Shown here: positions 21,418 to 32,755 of the stretch, piece after piece
How positions within the stretch are numbered: position 1 is the first letter of the stretch
Layout of the letters: each line of letters begins with the position of its first letter
Source: Circinella minor
Lineage: Eukaryota > Mucoromycota > Mucoromycetes > Mucorales > Lichtheimiaceae
Assembly: GCA_016758965.1 (NCBI GenBank)
Contig: JAEPRB010000007.1
Span: forward strand, 1 to 64,000
DNA: 64,000 nucleotides
Reading direction: 5' to 3'
Notes under the pieces: generated by a model
What the model saw: the letters and a program-made list of their open reading frames with translations, nothing else
What the model was told of the DNA's origin: nothing
Database searches by the model: none
Program-made: the position numbers and the translations under genes

Positions 21418-22640
21418 ATGGGCAAAGATTATTATGCAATTCTTGGTGTAGCTAAAAATGCCGATGATGATACGATTAAGAAAGCCTATCGAAAGCAAGG
21501 TATTTATTATTATCGATTTTTTTTTATATGGCGTAGAAAAATATTTTCCTTTTGAATTAAATACTAATCATCAAAATTTTTATAATAATAGCATTAAAAT
21601 GGCATCCAGATCGAAATAAAGATAAAGCAGAAGAAGCCAAGAAAAAGTTTCAAGAGGTCGGTGAAGCTTTTGAAGTATTGAGTGATAAAAACAAGAGAAC
21701 CATATATGATCAATATGGCGAAGAAGGACTTAAAGGTGGTGCACCCCCACCTGGTGCTGGTGGAGCCGAAGGTGGATTCCCTGGAGGATTTGGTGGTTTC
21801 CCAGGTGGAGGAGGTACACGCACATATACATTCAATATGGGTGGTGGTGGACCCGGCGGAGGAGGTGGATTCAAACCATTCCACCCATCTGATGCTGATG
21901 ATATTTTCAAACATTTCTTTGCCTCCATGGGTGGTGGCGGCGGCATGGGTGGAATGCCACGAGGTGGCGGTAGTTCAAGAATGTACGGCGACGATGACGA
22001 TGATATGTTAGGGGGTGGAGGCGGTATGCCTGGAGGATTTGGATTTGGAGGAGGTGGCGGTATGCCTCGAGGAGCCAGACGACAGCAACAAACGCCACAA
22101 AAACCACCCGCCATCAAACGACCATTACCTATTTCTTTAGAAGATTTATACAAGGGCACTACCAAACGACTTAAAGTAACTCGCAAGGTTCGAGATGGTG
22201 CAACTGGTCGTACCATGAATACCGACAAGATTCTTACAATTAATGTGAAACCAGGTTGGAAAGCTGGTACCAAAATTCGTTTCCCAGGTGAAGGTGATGA
22301 ATTGGAAAATGGCCAAACACAAGATATCGAATTTATTGTTGAAGAGAAGCCACATCCAACATTCAAACGTGAAGGAGATAATCTACGGACGACGATTACT
22401 TTGTCACTTGCTGAAGCGTTAACAGGTTTCTCAAAGACAATTACTACTTTGGATGGACGAAGGTTGGCAGTAAATAATAAAAATGCTGTAGTTCAACCAG
22501 GTCAAGAATCTGTCGTTCAGAATGAGGGTATGCCTAATTCAAAGACAGGGAGAAAAGGCAATTTGATTATAAAATATGATGTAAAATTCCCAACCAGTTT
22601 AACTTCACAGCAACAGGAAGCAATCAAAAATGCTTTTTAA
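21418..22640 (+). CDS. SIS1: type II (class B) Hsp40 co-chaperone, Sis1/DNAJB1-like
   Basis: Two exons (21418-21499 and 21592-22640) encode 376 residues. The start [18 protein letters not shown] opens the J domain (1-70), with the HPD motif at residues 32-34 that stimulates Hsp70 ATPase. A long Gly-rich region (about 75-215) has Gly-Gly-Met/Phe repeats and an unusual acidic patch (MYGDDDDDM). There is no CxxCxGxG zinc finger, which makes it class B. The C-terminal substrate-binding domains ([67 protein letters not shown]) and the dimerisation tail follow. It acts in the cytosol and nucleus with Hsp70 in folding, disaggregation and proteasome delivery; Sis1 is essential in yeast. The intron splits the Ala codon just before KWHPD. 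The Gly-rich region is somewhat longer than in yeast. Confidence 0.95.
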
Positions 22641-22811
22641 TAATTTCTCTTTTTTGTTTTCTTATTGTATCACCTGCCCTTCTTTTCCTTCATTTATTTC
22701 ATATTTTTTTTTTATCTACCCACCCCACACGAACGCACTTGTACATTTTTCTTCTTCTTTGCATTCAATCATACTACATTAAAAAAGCACACTCGTACAT
22801 AATTTAAATAT

Positions 22812-24375
22812 ATGTTAAAATCTGCTCTTTGTTATAGTAAACTTTTACACTTATTAAAAGATCATGCTTGTTATCAAGGTTATTATTTATTTATTTTTGT
22901 TGTTTGTTTGAAAACTGTGATATAACTTTTCTTATTGTGATTGTTATTTAATAACACTATTATTAAAAACAATAAATAGAATGGACACTGTCAATTGTGA
23001 CTTTATTTAAAAAGATCCTTTCCGGATTACCCAACAATGTATTCATTTCTCAACATGATTTTGAACAAAGTCAACAGCAATCAAAAGCACTTGTAGATCT
23101 AGCTCAAGAATCAATCCTACTTTATCCATATCAAAATGTACCTGCCCATTGGCGTCAATTAATTATGGACGCGAGTATTTTGCAAGCTATCTGCATGATT
23201 GGTATATTTCACCATAGTAATAATAGTGACAACGACACCAAGCAACAAGTAGCACGCGACACGATAAATATACTTGATACAGCCATGATTATTAGTGGTG
23301 CACCGGGACCACAACGACGTGAAACGATTCATTTCATTATTGATCAACTCCAAACATATCTGTCATCGGTATATACACCACATTGGCTTGACAAAGATGC
23401 CAGTATTCGATTACCTCCACCACATACAACCCAAATAACTCATCCAGTCAAACGACTCGACCAAATACCAAGTTTTTTATCTTTTGTTCAGCTATTACAA
23501 AACGATCAGCCATTTATTATTCCTCAAGGCGCTATTGAACATTGGCCTGCACGAAACAAATGGTCATCTTTAGCTTATTTTGTATCTGTTGCAGGTGATC
23601 GTGTAGTACCTGTTGAATTAGGAAGTAAATATACAGATAATACATGGCAGCAAAAGATGATGAGGATAGAAGAATTCCTTTACACACATGTGGTATTAAA
23701 GAATACAGACCAGCAACAAAAACAAGAAACAGCATATCTCGCTCAACATGATTTATTTTATCAGATTCCGAAATTGGCAGATGATATTAGTATACCGGAT
23801 TATTGCTATTGTGAACCACAGCTTAGCGAACGCTATACAGAAGCACCGGTGGATGTGATTCAAAATGCTTGGTTCGGGCCTCAAGGAACTGTATCCCCAT
23901 TACATCATGATCCATATCATAATGTATTGGCACAAGTTGTTGGATCCAAGTATATTCGATTATACGCACCCTCTGAAACACATCGACTATATCCCTATGA
24001 TGGTATCATGTCAAACACCAGTCAGGTAATATATATACATATATATATATATATAAATTACAATAAAACGGAAACTTATTGAGGTAAAAATACAATAATA
24101 ACAATAGGTTGACGTGGAACATTCAAAATTTGAAAATTTCCCATTATTAAAAGAAGCCAAATTTGTTGAATGCATACTACAAGCTGGTGAATTATTATAT
24201 ATTCCAGTAAGTAGTCAGTAATAAATAAAGAAAAAAAAGGCCAAAGATAATACTAAACAGTATTTATTAGTATTATTAGTATTAACAAACAAAAAAAAAT
24301 ATAAATATATAGCCAAAATGGTGGCATTACGTTCGATCACTTGAAATGAGCTTCAGCGTTAGTTTCTGGTTTTAA
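22812..24375 (+). CDS. KDM8: JmjC-domain dioxygenase, JMJD5/KDM8-like
   Basis: Four exons: 22812-22878, 22980-24025, 24108-24206 and 24313-24375. The main exon is open only from a GTG, so I looked upstream. The ATG at 22812 opens a short exon (MLKSALCYSKLLHLLKDHAC) that joins in phase to EWTLSIVTLFKK. The N-terminal half is helical, as in JMJD5. The JmjC domain starts near the block RLDQIPSFLSFVQLLQND. Iron ligands are the H and D of PLHHDPYHN and the last His in PPKWWHYVRSLEMSFSVSFWF; the 2-oxoglutarate Lys lies in GSKYIRLYAP. GTVSPLHHDP, YPYDG and NTSQVDVEHSKFE match animal JMJD5/KDM8 block for block. In that family, demethylase, arginyl hydroxylase and protease activities have all been claimed. 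The TAA ends at 24375, directly against the stop of the convergent gene. Confidence 0.9.
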
Positions 24376-27005
24376 TCAACTACTAGAAATTGGAGTAGCT
24401 GAAGAAATATTATCTTCATCTGGCCTACAGCTGAAATCGAGCCACCATAATTTTCCATCACGCCCTCCATATATTATTCCCATATCTCCCATGGCTAATC
24501 GACTTCTTACAAAATCGTATCCATCCGAAAGGTCGTCCCCATCACGAAAAGTACTTTTATCTCGTTCAATCCATTGACATTGTCCATTTTTAAATGTCAC
24601 ATCTGCTGCTGTTGTTCCATTTACTGCGAATAAAGCAATACCCCCACGGCGATTAACAATAGCCACTCGATCATTATGAACTGCCATACTGACAATATGT
24701 CGTGTAGTCCACCCCAGTGGTGATGTTCTTATTGAGCTGATAAGTCGTAGTCGACTATGGAAATCAGGTTCCTCTTTAATCGGTTTCTTCATTTTCTTTC
24801 TGCCTGTACTCGTACCGTCATTATTATTTCTGTTATCCATTTTTTCTTGTTCTTGAACTTGTTTAATGTAATAAGCTGTTCGGGCTTGACATGCATATCC
24901 ATATTCATTATAGGATGAATACCTCCGTAATGAACGTGCAGCTTTACGTCCAGCCGTATCAATATATGTTGTTCGTTGACGTTTGGGTCGACTAAATAAT
25001 AAAGAAGATATCGAACTGGTCAATGTTTTTGGTGGCGGTGATTGATCTGTTGTGTTAGTGTCGTTGCTTGCGTTATCACTATTAGTATTGTTATTATTAT
25101 TATTATTGGGACTCCTGATATATCGAGCACCGTTGGATGTTGCTGTTGTTGGATCCCACTTAAAATGATGAATGCGATGTGCCGCAAAAGGCGCTAATAC
25201 AATATTTAATGAACCATCATATCCTAAACATGGCATATTGCATGGTGGCAAATTGAATGTAGCAGACTGCCTTGGGGGATCAAATATATCAAACACGTGA
25301 ACAAGTCCATCAACGCTAATCATAATAATGTTGCTCTTGACAATATAAACACTGTGTGGTTGATTATCAAATGCCTACATATTCAATCAAATGTCAAAGT
25401 GAATATAAAAAGAAACAAACAAACAAATAAGCAAGAAAAAAGTTTCTTATCTTTTTAGATTGTCCTTTCCTCGGAAAAAAAAATAGGGGTGTGGTAACAA
25501 AATATTCTACTTCTAGTTAATGTATTTACCCTATTTGATAAGCGGACACCTTTTCTCCAATTCCAGATAAATACAGCAGATGGTTTTCTTCCGGAAACAG
25601 CAAAGTAATCTTGTGATAATGCAATTGAATCCGGTATAAACCATGGATGATTACCCCCTTTAAGCACTTGGATTGGATCGTTACTTTGTTCGTTGATATC
25701 ATAAAATACACATTTTCTATTTATTTTTTTATCAAGGAAAGATATCAATAATAAATTCAGTTAATGATAATAAATGTTGGTGAGCGTGATTGTTGTGCAA
25801 CATAAAAAAAAAGGTTTAGTATGGATGATCTGCATACCAAACAAAGAACGATACCAAATAAAAAAAAACTTACGATCCACACATAGCAACGGCAAGAATA
25901 TTAATTTCTGGAAGAATATCAATACATTCAACCGAATTATGGACTGGATCACCGAAACTCCAAGTAGATACTAAGCGGAATCCAAGAGAAGTTGTATATT
26001 GATATAAACTAACTATGTTATTCTACTTTTTATAGTTTAGTTTTATCATGCTTGGTTACAGTAAACTTTTCTCTCTCTATCTCTCTTTTTCTATCCTTCT
26101 TCACCACTTAAAGAGAGATAGATAAAGTATATTATATATAGTAAGATTGTTAGTTTACCTCCGTAAGTGTTATCAAATAATTCTTTCTAAGCTTGACAGA
26201 GAGAATTCGGCTTTTGTTATGGTCACTAATAAGTTGCTTTCGTTGAACAATCCCCATTCGCCAATTCGCATGAGTTTGTGCTCGACAGTATTTTGTTTGC
26301 CATGTCATATCATCATCATCATCATCGTTCTCTTGTCCTACATTTTCCTCCTTTTCTTCTTCTTCATGAATATCATCCATTGTTGGTTCTCGTTGTTGAT
26401 GCTGTTCAATCTCTTGTTGTTGTGGAAGTGGCTGTTGCGGTTGTTTATGAAAGTACAAATCCGGAAATCGTCTATGAAGATCATAGTACCGAGTTTTCCA
26501 TATAGATGGATCGCGAACAATTCGACACCAGACACGGCACGTCTATTAATAATAAAAAGAAAGTATAAAAACCAACTCAGTTTATATTGATATTTCTTAC
26601 TCTCCCCCCCCTTCTTTTTTTATTTTTATTATTTAAAGGAAGTATACTTACAAGTTGTGCTTGAACTAAATCAGAAAAGGAAATCAGAGTGAAAATATAT
26701 AAACCAAGTTCTCTTGGTAACCAACTAATAATGTCACATTGCTCATGTTCCTGAGTCGTTTGTAATTCAGTTATTGTTTTATTGTCTGTACTGGTTGGTG
26801 TTGTTGGGCTTTTTAAAATAATAAAAAATATATGCATTATTTTTTTTGTGAGTGCGTTTTAAAATCTTCCTCTCCTCTCTCCTTAAAAAAATTATTATAC
26901 TAATGAATGGTATGGATTATTATACCTTTTATCTGTTGTACCGCCCAATAATGAAAGTTTACGGAGAGGTTTAACTAGTTCTTGAACAGATTTGCGTCGA
27001 GCCAT
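24376..27005 (-). CDS. F-box protein with WD40/beta-propeller-like C-terminus
   Basis: About six exons from the ATG at 27005 (MARRKSVQELVKPLRKLS) to the TGA at 24376-24378. The second exon holds the F-box (ISWLPRELGLYIFTLISFSD, then LVQAQL), continued in exon 3 by TCRVWCRIVRDPSIWKTRYY. This is the classical Skp1-binding module ending in W-K. A Gln-rich and acidic linker follows (EEEEKEENVGQENDDDDDDM). The rest reads as propeller-type blades: ILSVKLRKNYLITLTE, VECIDILPEINILAVAMCGS, DSIALSQDYFAVSGRKPSAV, IVKSNIIMISVDGLVHVFD and AVHNDRVAIVNRRGGIALF, with hydrophobic strands and terminal Trp/Phe positions but degenerate GH/WD dipeptides. A long polar insertion (Asn-rich, then basic) lies in the last exon. 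It probably recruits a substrate to an SCF ubiquitin ligase; the substrate is unknown. Splice sites were set by frame and GT-AG. Confidence 0.8.
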
Positions 27006-27355
27006 TTTATTTTATCTTTATATAAATATGTTCTATTAAAGCGTGTGAAATAGAAAAAGAAAGAAGGGTAAAAAAAAGGAGAAGAAAAAAGAGAAGAGAA
27101 ACAAGAGTGGCGAAAATTAAATGAGTTGCTTTAAATATTTGCTGCTAGTTTATATTCACATTTAGCGTGTGTATAAATGGGGATTAATATGTATATTTGA
27201 GAGTGAGAGAGAGTGAACATGTGGGAGGGCATGATTTTTTTTTTTTAATTCGGAAAAAGTGATGGTAAAAATAAGGAACAAAAATAGCTTGGGTGAGTGG
27301 AGTTGGATTGGATTGTTGTAATACATGTGATGAAGAAATATTAAACTACTATCAA
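27006..27355. other. intergenic region
   Basis: Promoter of the F-box gene (minus strand) and 3' flank of the methyltransferase gene. It has a purine-rich tract (about 27050-27105) and a GAGAGT tract (about 27200-27215). No gene was seen. Confidence 0.6.
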
Positions 27356-27967
27356 TTAATTCTTTGAATAAATATAAATGCCTGCAGAATCATCCCGCTG
27401 TATCGACTTGAGTTCAGGTATTTCATCCAAATTAAATACCAAAGCAATAATTCGAGCACCATTACGATAATGATGTAATAAAAGATCGGCGAATTTTTCA
27501 ACGTGGTCTGGCAGGAGAAATACAACAATGACACTCCATTCAGTATCACGCACCAACGGTAATTGAGATAAAAAATCACCTTGAACGAACTCGGCTCTCT
27601 TTCTATCTTTTGGATTATCCAATACTTTATTTGCTAACGTGTTTGATAATTCAATTAAATCTTCTTCTACTTCAACACCCAACGCTCTTCGTGCATTAAA
27701 CGCTGATATAGCTGCTGTCACAAACCGACCATCACCAGAGCCGATGTCTATAACAGTATCATTACTGCATACATTTGCCATGCTTAATGATTTAATAACG
27801 CGTGATGCTGATGTTGGACAAAATGGTGCTAAACTCCCTTGTTCCATGTCATTGTCAATGTAAGCTGGGAATGGATTGGCATCAGACGCATCTTGTGCGG
27901 CATCGTCAGCGTCCTTGAATACTTTAAGAAACATATCTCTTCCTTGTTCGTTACCATGAAAATCCAT
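27356..27967 (-). CDS. class I SAM-dependent methyltransferase (FAM173-like)
   Basis: Single exon, 203 residues, with the ATG at 27967 (MDFHGNEQGRDMF). Motif I for S-adenosylmethionine binding is VIDIGSGDGRFV, followed by an acidic residue at the end of strand 2 (LGVEVEED). The later motif is FVQGDFLSQLP, then WSVIVVFLLPDHVEKF, where an LP pair follows strand 4 as in protein lysine methyltransferases of the FAM173/ATPSCKMT type. The pre-motif APFCPTSASRVIKSL also resembles those proteins, which place a conserved P-T-S before the Rossmann fold. There is no membrane anchor at the N-terminus, unlike animal FAM173. The substrate is unknown; lysine methylation is inference from family resemblance. 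Confidence 0.8.
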   Translation of the reverse strand: MDFHGNEQGRDMFLKVFKDADDAAQDASDANPFPAYIDNDMEQGSLAPFCPTSASRVIKSLSMANVCSNDTVIDIGSGDGRFVTAAISAFNARRALGVEVEEDLIELSNTLANKVLDNPKDRKRAEFVQGDFLSQLPLVRDTEWSVIVVFLLPDHVEKFADLLLHHYRNGARIIALVFNLDEIPELKSIQRDDSAGIYIYSKN

Positions 27968-28230
27968 ATTAGTACTTTTTTTTTCTGGGTATATATATAC
28001 TTTTTTTTTCTTTGATGTGAATGTTAATATATAATTGCAGTCGTTATGACAACAGATAGATCAAATTCCAATTCTTTCTCTCCCACCTATCTCGATTGAC
28101 CGACGAAAAAAAAAAGTCATGATAAGGAGGGATTAAAAAAAAAGTGGCTGATGAAGGTATTCCACTAATATCAATGCATTCAAATGGATTGTTTTTGTAG
28201 TAATTCCTCTCTCTCTCTCTCTCTTTATTA

Positions 28231-29760
28231 TTAATCAAAACATTCTCGAAGCCAAAAAGTAATCTGTTCTTGGTTTTGTCCTTTATCCAATAATGAACAC
28301 ACAAAATCTGTTCGCATCGACGCTCGTTTCAATTCATATTGGTGCTTGTTGTTAGTCATTTCCATGTCAATTTGTGCTTTTTTAAATTCGTAGTAGTGTT
28401 TTGTTTTCCGACATTGTTTACATTCATCATCCGCTACTACATTTGATGTATCATCGATTTGATGTTGTGCTGTAGTATTCTTATCAATATTAGTTCCCAT
28501 TCCGTGATGATCAGGTGTAGAAACCTTGTCATGAGTTGCTACTGAATTTGATGAATTTTCTTTGTATGAATTTGTTGAGGTAGGTACAACGGTTACTGAA
28601 TTATTAGTTTCAGATGTCTTATCTGTGGCTTTTGACTTTTTCGTTGCTTTGGTCGTCTTTTTCTTACTTGTTTTTTTCATAGGAGTTTGTGCTTTTGCTT
28701 TTTCAACTGAATGGGCACTATTTTCATTGTCGTTACTAGAACTTTTTTGTTGTTGTGCCAGTCTGATGGATTGTCTTGTAACCCTTCTGGTAACACTTGG
28801 GGTAAGTACAGATGCGGTTTCTGAATGGAAGGTTTTGTCTGCCTCTTTTGGTGTAGCTTTTGTCATTGGCGCGGTTGCTATAACCATAGTATCTTTTGCA
28901 TTTGCTGTTTCTTCCCTCGTCAGATTTTCTTCAGTTGATTGTTTATTATTTCCATCATCCTTATTAGGCTCCCCCTGTTGTGCTGATTTGACAAAGCTTC
29001 TTATTCTAGTGACACCAGTAGGAATGATTGCTGTAGAATTGTTGCAGTTTGTATCCATCTCTTCTGTGGAGTTTGGCGCTACAGGCATAAATTCTTTTGT
29101 ATTTGGTGTTTTTTCGTTAGGTTGTGCATAAGACTCGCAAGGTAGAAAAGAAGATGCACTGACTTCCGAATTTTGCTCTATATTGGTCTCTTCGGTGCCA
29201 TTTGTCGATACTGCCATGGTTTTTTCTCTGTTTAATACTTTTTCAGTTAGACATCGTATGCTAAATGGATCACTTGGTTCAGGAGAGCATTGTGGTCCCC
29301 ATTTAATGAAATCACTTCGTATTTTTCTGAGAGTACTAGAATTTGATTCCGTCTCATAATCTTCCATTTCATCCACAAGAGCTTGTATTAAACTCTGTCC
29401 AGTTGATTGTGAACTATTACTTTGGTCTCCATTATATGATCGTTGTGTCATTTGGGAACTGCTGTTCAAGATTCTTTTTCTACGCTTGGGTATAAACAGC
29501 TTAGATATACTACTACTCATAGAAGTATCAGCTGGCATGTCATTTGTTTTCTTTTTTGTCGAGCGCCCTTTCTTACTTTTCTTACTGCTATTGTCATCGT
29601 CAGTTTCGTTAGTAATTGGTGTTTTTCTCTTTTTTATAGTGTGCTGTTCCAGTGTTGGTATGTCTATAGGCAGAATGGTGCCCGAAGATTTGTTTGTTGG
29701 TCCATTAAATGAAGGAAATTGAAAAGAGGCATTGTGTGGTTTATTTCCTCTGTTGAACAT
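28231..29760 (-). CDS. orphan Lys/Ser/Thr-rich nuclear-type protein
   Basis: Single exon of 509 residues. A longer reading begins at TTG (29775), but the first ATG is at 29760 (MFNRGNKPHNASFQFPSF), which I take as the start. The protein is mostly low complexity. It has several basic clusters typical of nuclear localisation signals (KKRK; KKSKKGRSTKKK; PKRRKRIL; KKTSKKKTTKATKKSK), long Ser/Thr/Asn stretches and scattered acidic residues. Possible folded parts are about residues 115-175 (SLIQALVDEMEDYETES, then LRKIRSDFIKWG) and the C-terminal 65 residues (ECKQCRKTKHYYEF, a CxxC pair, then a charged helix and EQITFWLRECFD). I recognise no family. The basic clusters suggest chromatin or nucleolar location, which is inference. 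Coding is supported by the long uninterrupted frame and the amino-acid composition. Confidence 0.7.
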   Translation of the reverse strand: MFNRGNKPHNASFQFPSFNGPTNKSSGTILPIDIPTLEQHTIKKRKTPITNETDDDNSSKKSKKGRSTKKKTNDMPADTSMSSSISKLFIPKRRKRILNSSSQMTQRSYNGDQSNSSQSTGQSLIQALVDEMEDYETESNSSTLRKIRSDFIKWGPQCSPEPSDPFSIRCLTEKVLNREKTMAVSTNGTEETNIEQNSEVSASSFLPCESYAQPNEKTPNTKEFMPVAPNSTEEMDTNCNNSTAIIPTGVTRIRSFVKSAQQGEPNKDDGNNKQSTEENLTREETANAKDTMVIATAPMTKATPKEADKTFHSETASVLTPSVTRRVTRQSIRLAQQQKSSSNDNENSAHSVEKAKAQTPMKKTSKKKTTKATKKSKATDKTSETNNSVTVVPTSTNSYKENSSNSVATHDKVSTPDHHGMGTNIDKNTTAQHQIDDTSNVVADDECKQCRKTKHYYEFKKAQIDMEMTNNKHQYELKRASMRTDFVCSLLDKGQNQEQITFWLRECFD

Positions 29761-30177
29761 TCTTTTGGAATGCAAAAAGGAGAGGTCACAAAAAAAAAAG
29801 AAGGGAGAAGCAAATGGAAGCTTTTTGGGTGTGTGAAAGAAATAGGGGAAAGCGGAGAAATGCCGTTGTAGAAGTTGCTGTGTAACTGCGAACAGTCTTT
29901 ACTGCTATCTGCTGTCAAAGAAGAAATTGAATGCCTTTTTTGACACATGTATTCAAAGGAAAATAATTTGAGCTTGGTTTTTTTTTTAAAAAAAAATTGA
30001 TGCCATGAATATGTTTGTGTACTCATTTATTGCCAGTGATATATATTTTTTCCGCTATGCCGCTTTTCTTGAAAATTAGTAACACACAAAATACAAATAA
30101 ACAAATAATATTCCCCATTGATCCTTTTTATTTGTAATGCAAATGATGTGTTCTTTTATTTTGATGTTATACTAAAA
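29761..30177. other. intergenic region
   Basis: Promoter of the Lys/Ser-rich orphan (minus strand) and 3' flank of the glutaminyl-tRNA synthetase gene. It has A-runs near 29791 and 29986. No gene was seen. Confidence 0.6.
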
Positions 30178-32755
30178 CTATAAGCTTTGCTTAGCAGCAT
30201 CTTCCTTCAAAGTGACGGTACGATTAACGACAATCTTGCCCAATGCATCCTTGCCTTCCTTTGTAGTATCCAATTCAGTGTCATAATCCAAAGAGAAGTA
30301 GCCTGTACGTACGAATTGCCAGCGCATACTTTCCTTATTCTTGCCGCCTGTCTTTTTAATCCAGTCTGAAATCTGATCATAGATACCAACAGATGCCAAA
30401 GCACCCTTCACAACAGTAAGTGAGTCCTTGTTAATATCATTTAAGAAACCACCTGGTGCTGCATCGGGGTTAGAATGATTGAAAAGTGGCTCATATAAAC
30501 GGACTTCATCCAATTTGACAGGCGAACCGACTTGAGGTGCTTCAGCAACCCAATGGATATATGTCTTTGGTTTCTTGAATTCGCCTTCGTTTTCATATCG
30601 ACATACCAATTCAGTAATCTTTCCATTGTCATCCTTCTTGATATCAACACAGCGAACAGGTCTTGGAACATGTAATAAACCGACTGTCTTTCCAGGTGCC
30701 AAACGATAGTAATCCTTGGAATCCACCTCACGGAAATCAGAAGAGTCAATATAGAATACCTTGCTGAAAGGAATCTTGTATTCGCCCATTTCAGGCTTTC
30801 GTGGCATGTTGGGTACGGTAACCCATTCAAGATAATCATCCGCGACATTTTCCAAAGTGACCTTAATGGGGTCCATAACGACCATGGTACGTGGAACTGT
30901 CTTATCAAGGTAGTCGCGAACCTTGGCTTCGAATCGTGTAACATCAATGGTACTCTTAGATGTAGTAATACCCAATTCCAAAACAAAATTGTTAATGGCT
31001 TCTGGTGGAACACCACGTCGTCGAATACCAACCAAAGTATACATACGAGGATCATCCCAATCGTTGACATATTTTTCATTGACAAGTTTCAAAATCTTGC
31101 GTTTGGACATAATGGTACCAGTGACATTAAGACGACCATATTCCCATTGGACAGGCTTGTATACCTCGACAGCATCAACAAGCCAGTAGTAACTTTCACG
31201 TGATTGTCTGAATTCAGTTGTGCAGAGTGAATGTGTAATGTCTTCGAATGAATCGACTAAGCAATGAGTAAAATCGTAAGTTGGGTAAATGCACCAATCG
31301 GATCCAGTACGATGATGGGGTGTAAATAAGACACGATAGGCGATCAAATCCCAGAATTGAGGGTTGCCATTTTCTAAATCCATCTTCATACGCAGAGTAG
31401 TCTCACCCTCCTTGTATCGACCTTCCTTCATCTTTTGAAATTGTTCCAAAGTTTCTTCGATAGGTCTATCACGATGTACACAAGCTGTACGAGCACCACC
31501 ATCATCACCACCACGGTGAGCATGAATTTCCTCACCTGTACACTGACAAGTATATGCCAAACCCTTCTTGATTAACTTGATAGCCAATTCATATAATTCT
31601 TGGAAATAATCACTCGAATAAGTAATCTTGAATGGTTCAAATCCGAGCCATTGAACAGTTTCCAAAATTGACAAGAAATACTTTTCTTCTTCAGCTTCTG
31701 GATTGGTATCATCATAACGTAAGTAAGTTATACCGTTGTGTGCCTTAGCATAACCAAAGTTGACATTGATAGCCTTAGCATGACCAATATGTAAATAACC
31801 ATTAGGTTCTGGTGGGAAACGAGTAACTACTTTGCCACCGGTTCTCTTCAAATGTTCTTCCATCAATTCAGGCTTGATTTGTTTATTTCCTCCAGCTTTA
31901 TGTAACTTGGAGATTTCACCTTCGAAAAACATATTGCTCAAATCAACAGGTTTTTCTTCCTCGGCTGCTTTTTTCTTTTGTTGTTGTTGAGCAGGTTCCT
32001 TCTTTTCTTTCTTCTTCTTTTTTTGAGGTGCGTCGCGTTCATCTTTAGGACCCAATAATGCAAGGAATTGAGCTTCCAATTCGTTTTTGACAGCAACACC
32101 ATCGGCCCATCGTAAAGCTGCTGATTTACGGGTATTTGCGAGAGAAGGACCCAAAACACGGTAACGGTTTTCAACAATGTTGTCCTTATTAGCAGTAATA
32201 TAATCAGCGACGGCACTTTTGATCTGTTCAGGTGTCACGACAATACCGACACCTGCTGCTTCATTGAATGCATCAATGGGGATAGTTTCTGGACAGTCTT
32301 CGGCGTATTTGATGGCGGCTAATAATAATAATAATCCAAAAATATATTGTAAGTATATATACTTCTTTTAACAGTAACAACAAATAGCCCCTCTTTCCTC
32401 ACTCACTCACTCTTTTCCTCTTTCTTTATTTATTTTCCTATTCTCTGTGTGGGTAGTTGTTATATATATATATATCAATATCAATCGATTTACCTGTAAC
32501 TTGATCAGCAGACTTGAGATCACCAGTCATGATTTTACTAACAATAAATGCACGGTGCTTTAAAGCATCCTTTGTGATTGTTGAAGCAAGTTGGTATAAT
32601 AAATTGCCAGGTTCTTTATCACAACCTGAGTCGCGTACTTTAGCTTCGTCAATGACAGCTTCAAGACTAGGAGCTAATTTCTTATTTTTAGCAGTGTCTT
32701 TGGCCTTTTGTTCGGAAAGACCGATTTTTACAAAGATGGGAACGAGGTCTTCCAT
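30178..32755 (-). CDS. GLN4: glutaminyl-tRNA synthetase
   Basis: Two exons (32755-32494 and 32318-30178) encode about 800 residues. The ATG at 32755 opens the eukaryote-specific N-terminal domain (MEDLVPIFVKIGLSEQKAKD, continued across the intron by AAIKYAEDCPETIPIDAF), a helical tRNA-affinity module. A Lys/Gln-rich hinge (KKKKKEKKEPAQQQQKKK) follows. The catalytic core has the class I signatures PPEPNGYLHIGHAKAI (HIGH) and MSKRKILKLV (KMSKS). The Gln-specific blocks GSDWCIYPTYDFTHCLVDSF and RRRGVPPEAINNF follow, and then the beta-barrel anticodon-binding domain to the end at QSL. It charges tRNA-Gln with glutamine in the cytosol. The intron splits an Ala codon. The length is close to that of yeast Gln4 (809). 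The long frame's apparent GTG start at 32238 is internal to exon 2. Confidence 0.97.

Noticed and set aside
21710..22366. 218-codon minus-strand open frame rich in Pro
   Set aside because: Antisense of the Gly-rich region of SIS1, where GGT/GGA codons read back as proline.
28562..29131. 189-codon plus-strand open frame
   Set aside because: Antisense to the Lys/Ser-rich orphan. Its Val/Phe/Leu-rich translation is what the complement of Lys/Thr/Ser codons gives.
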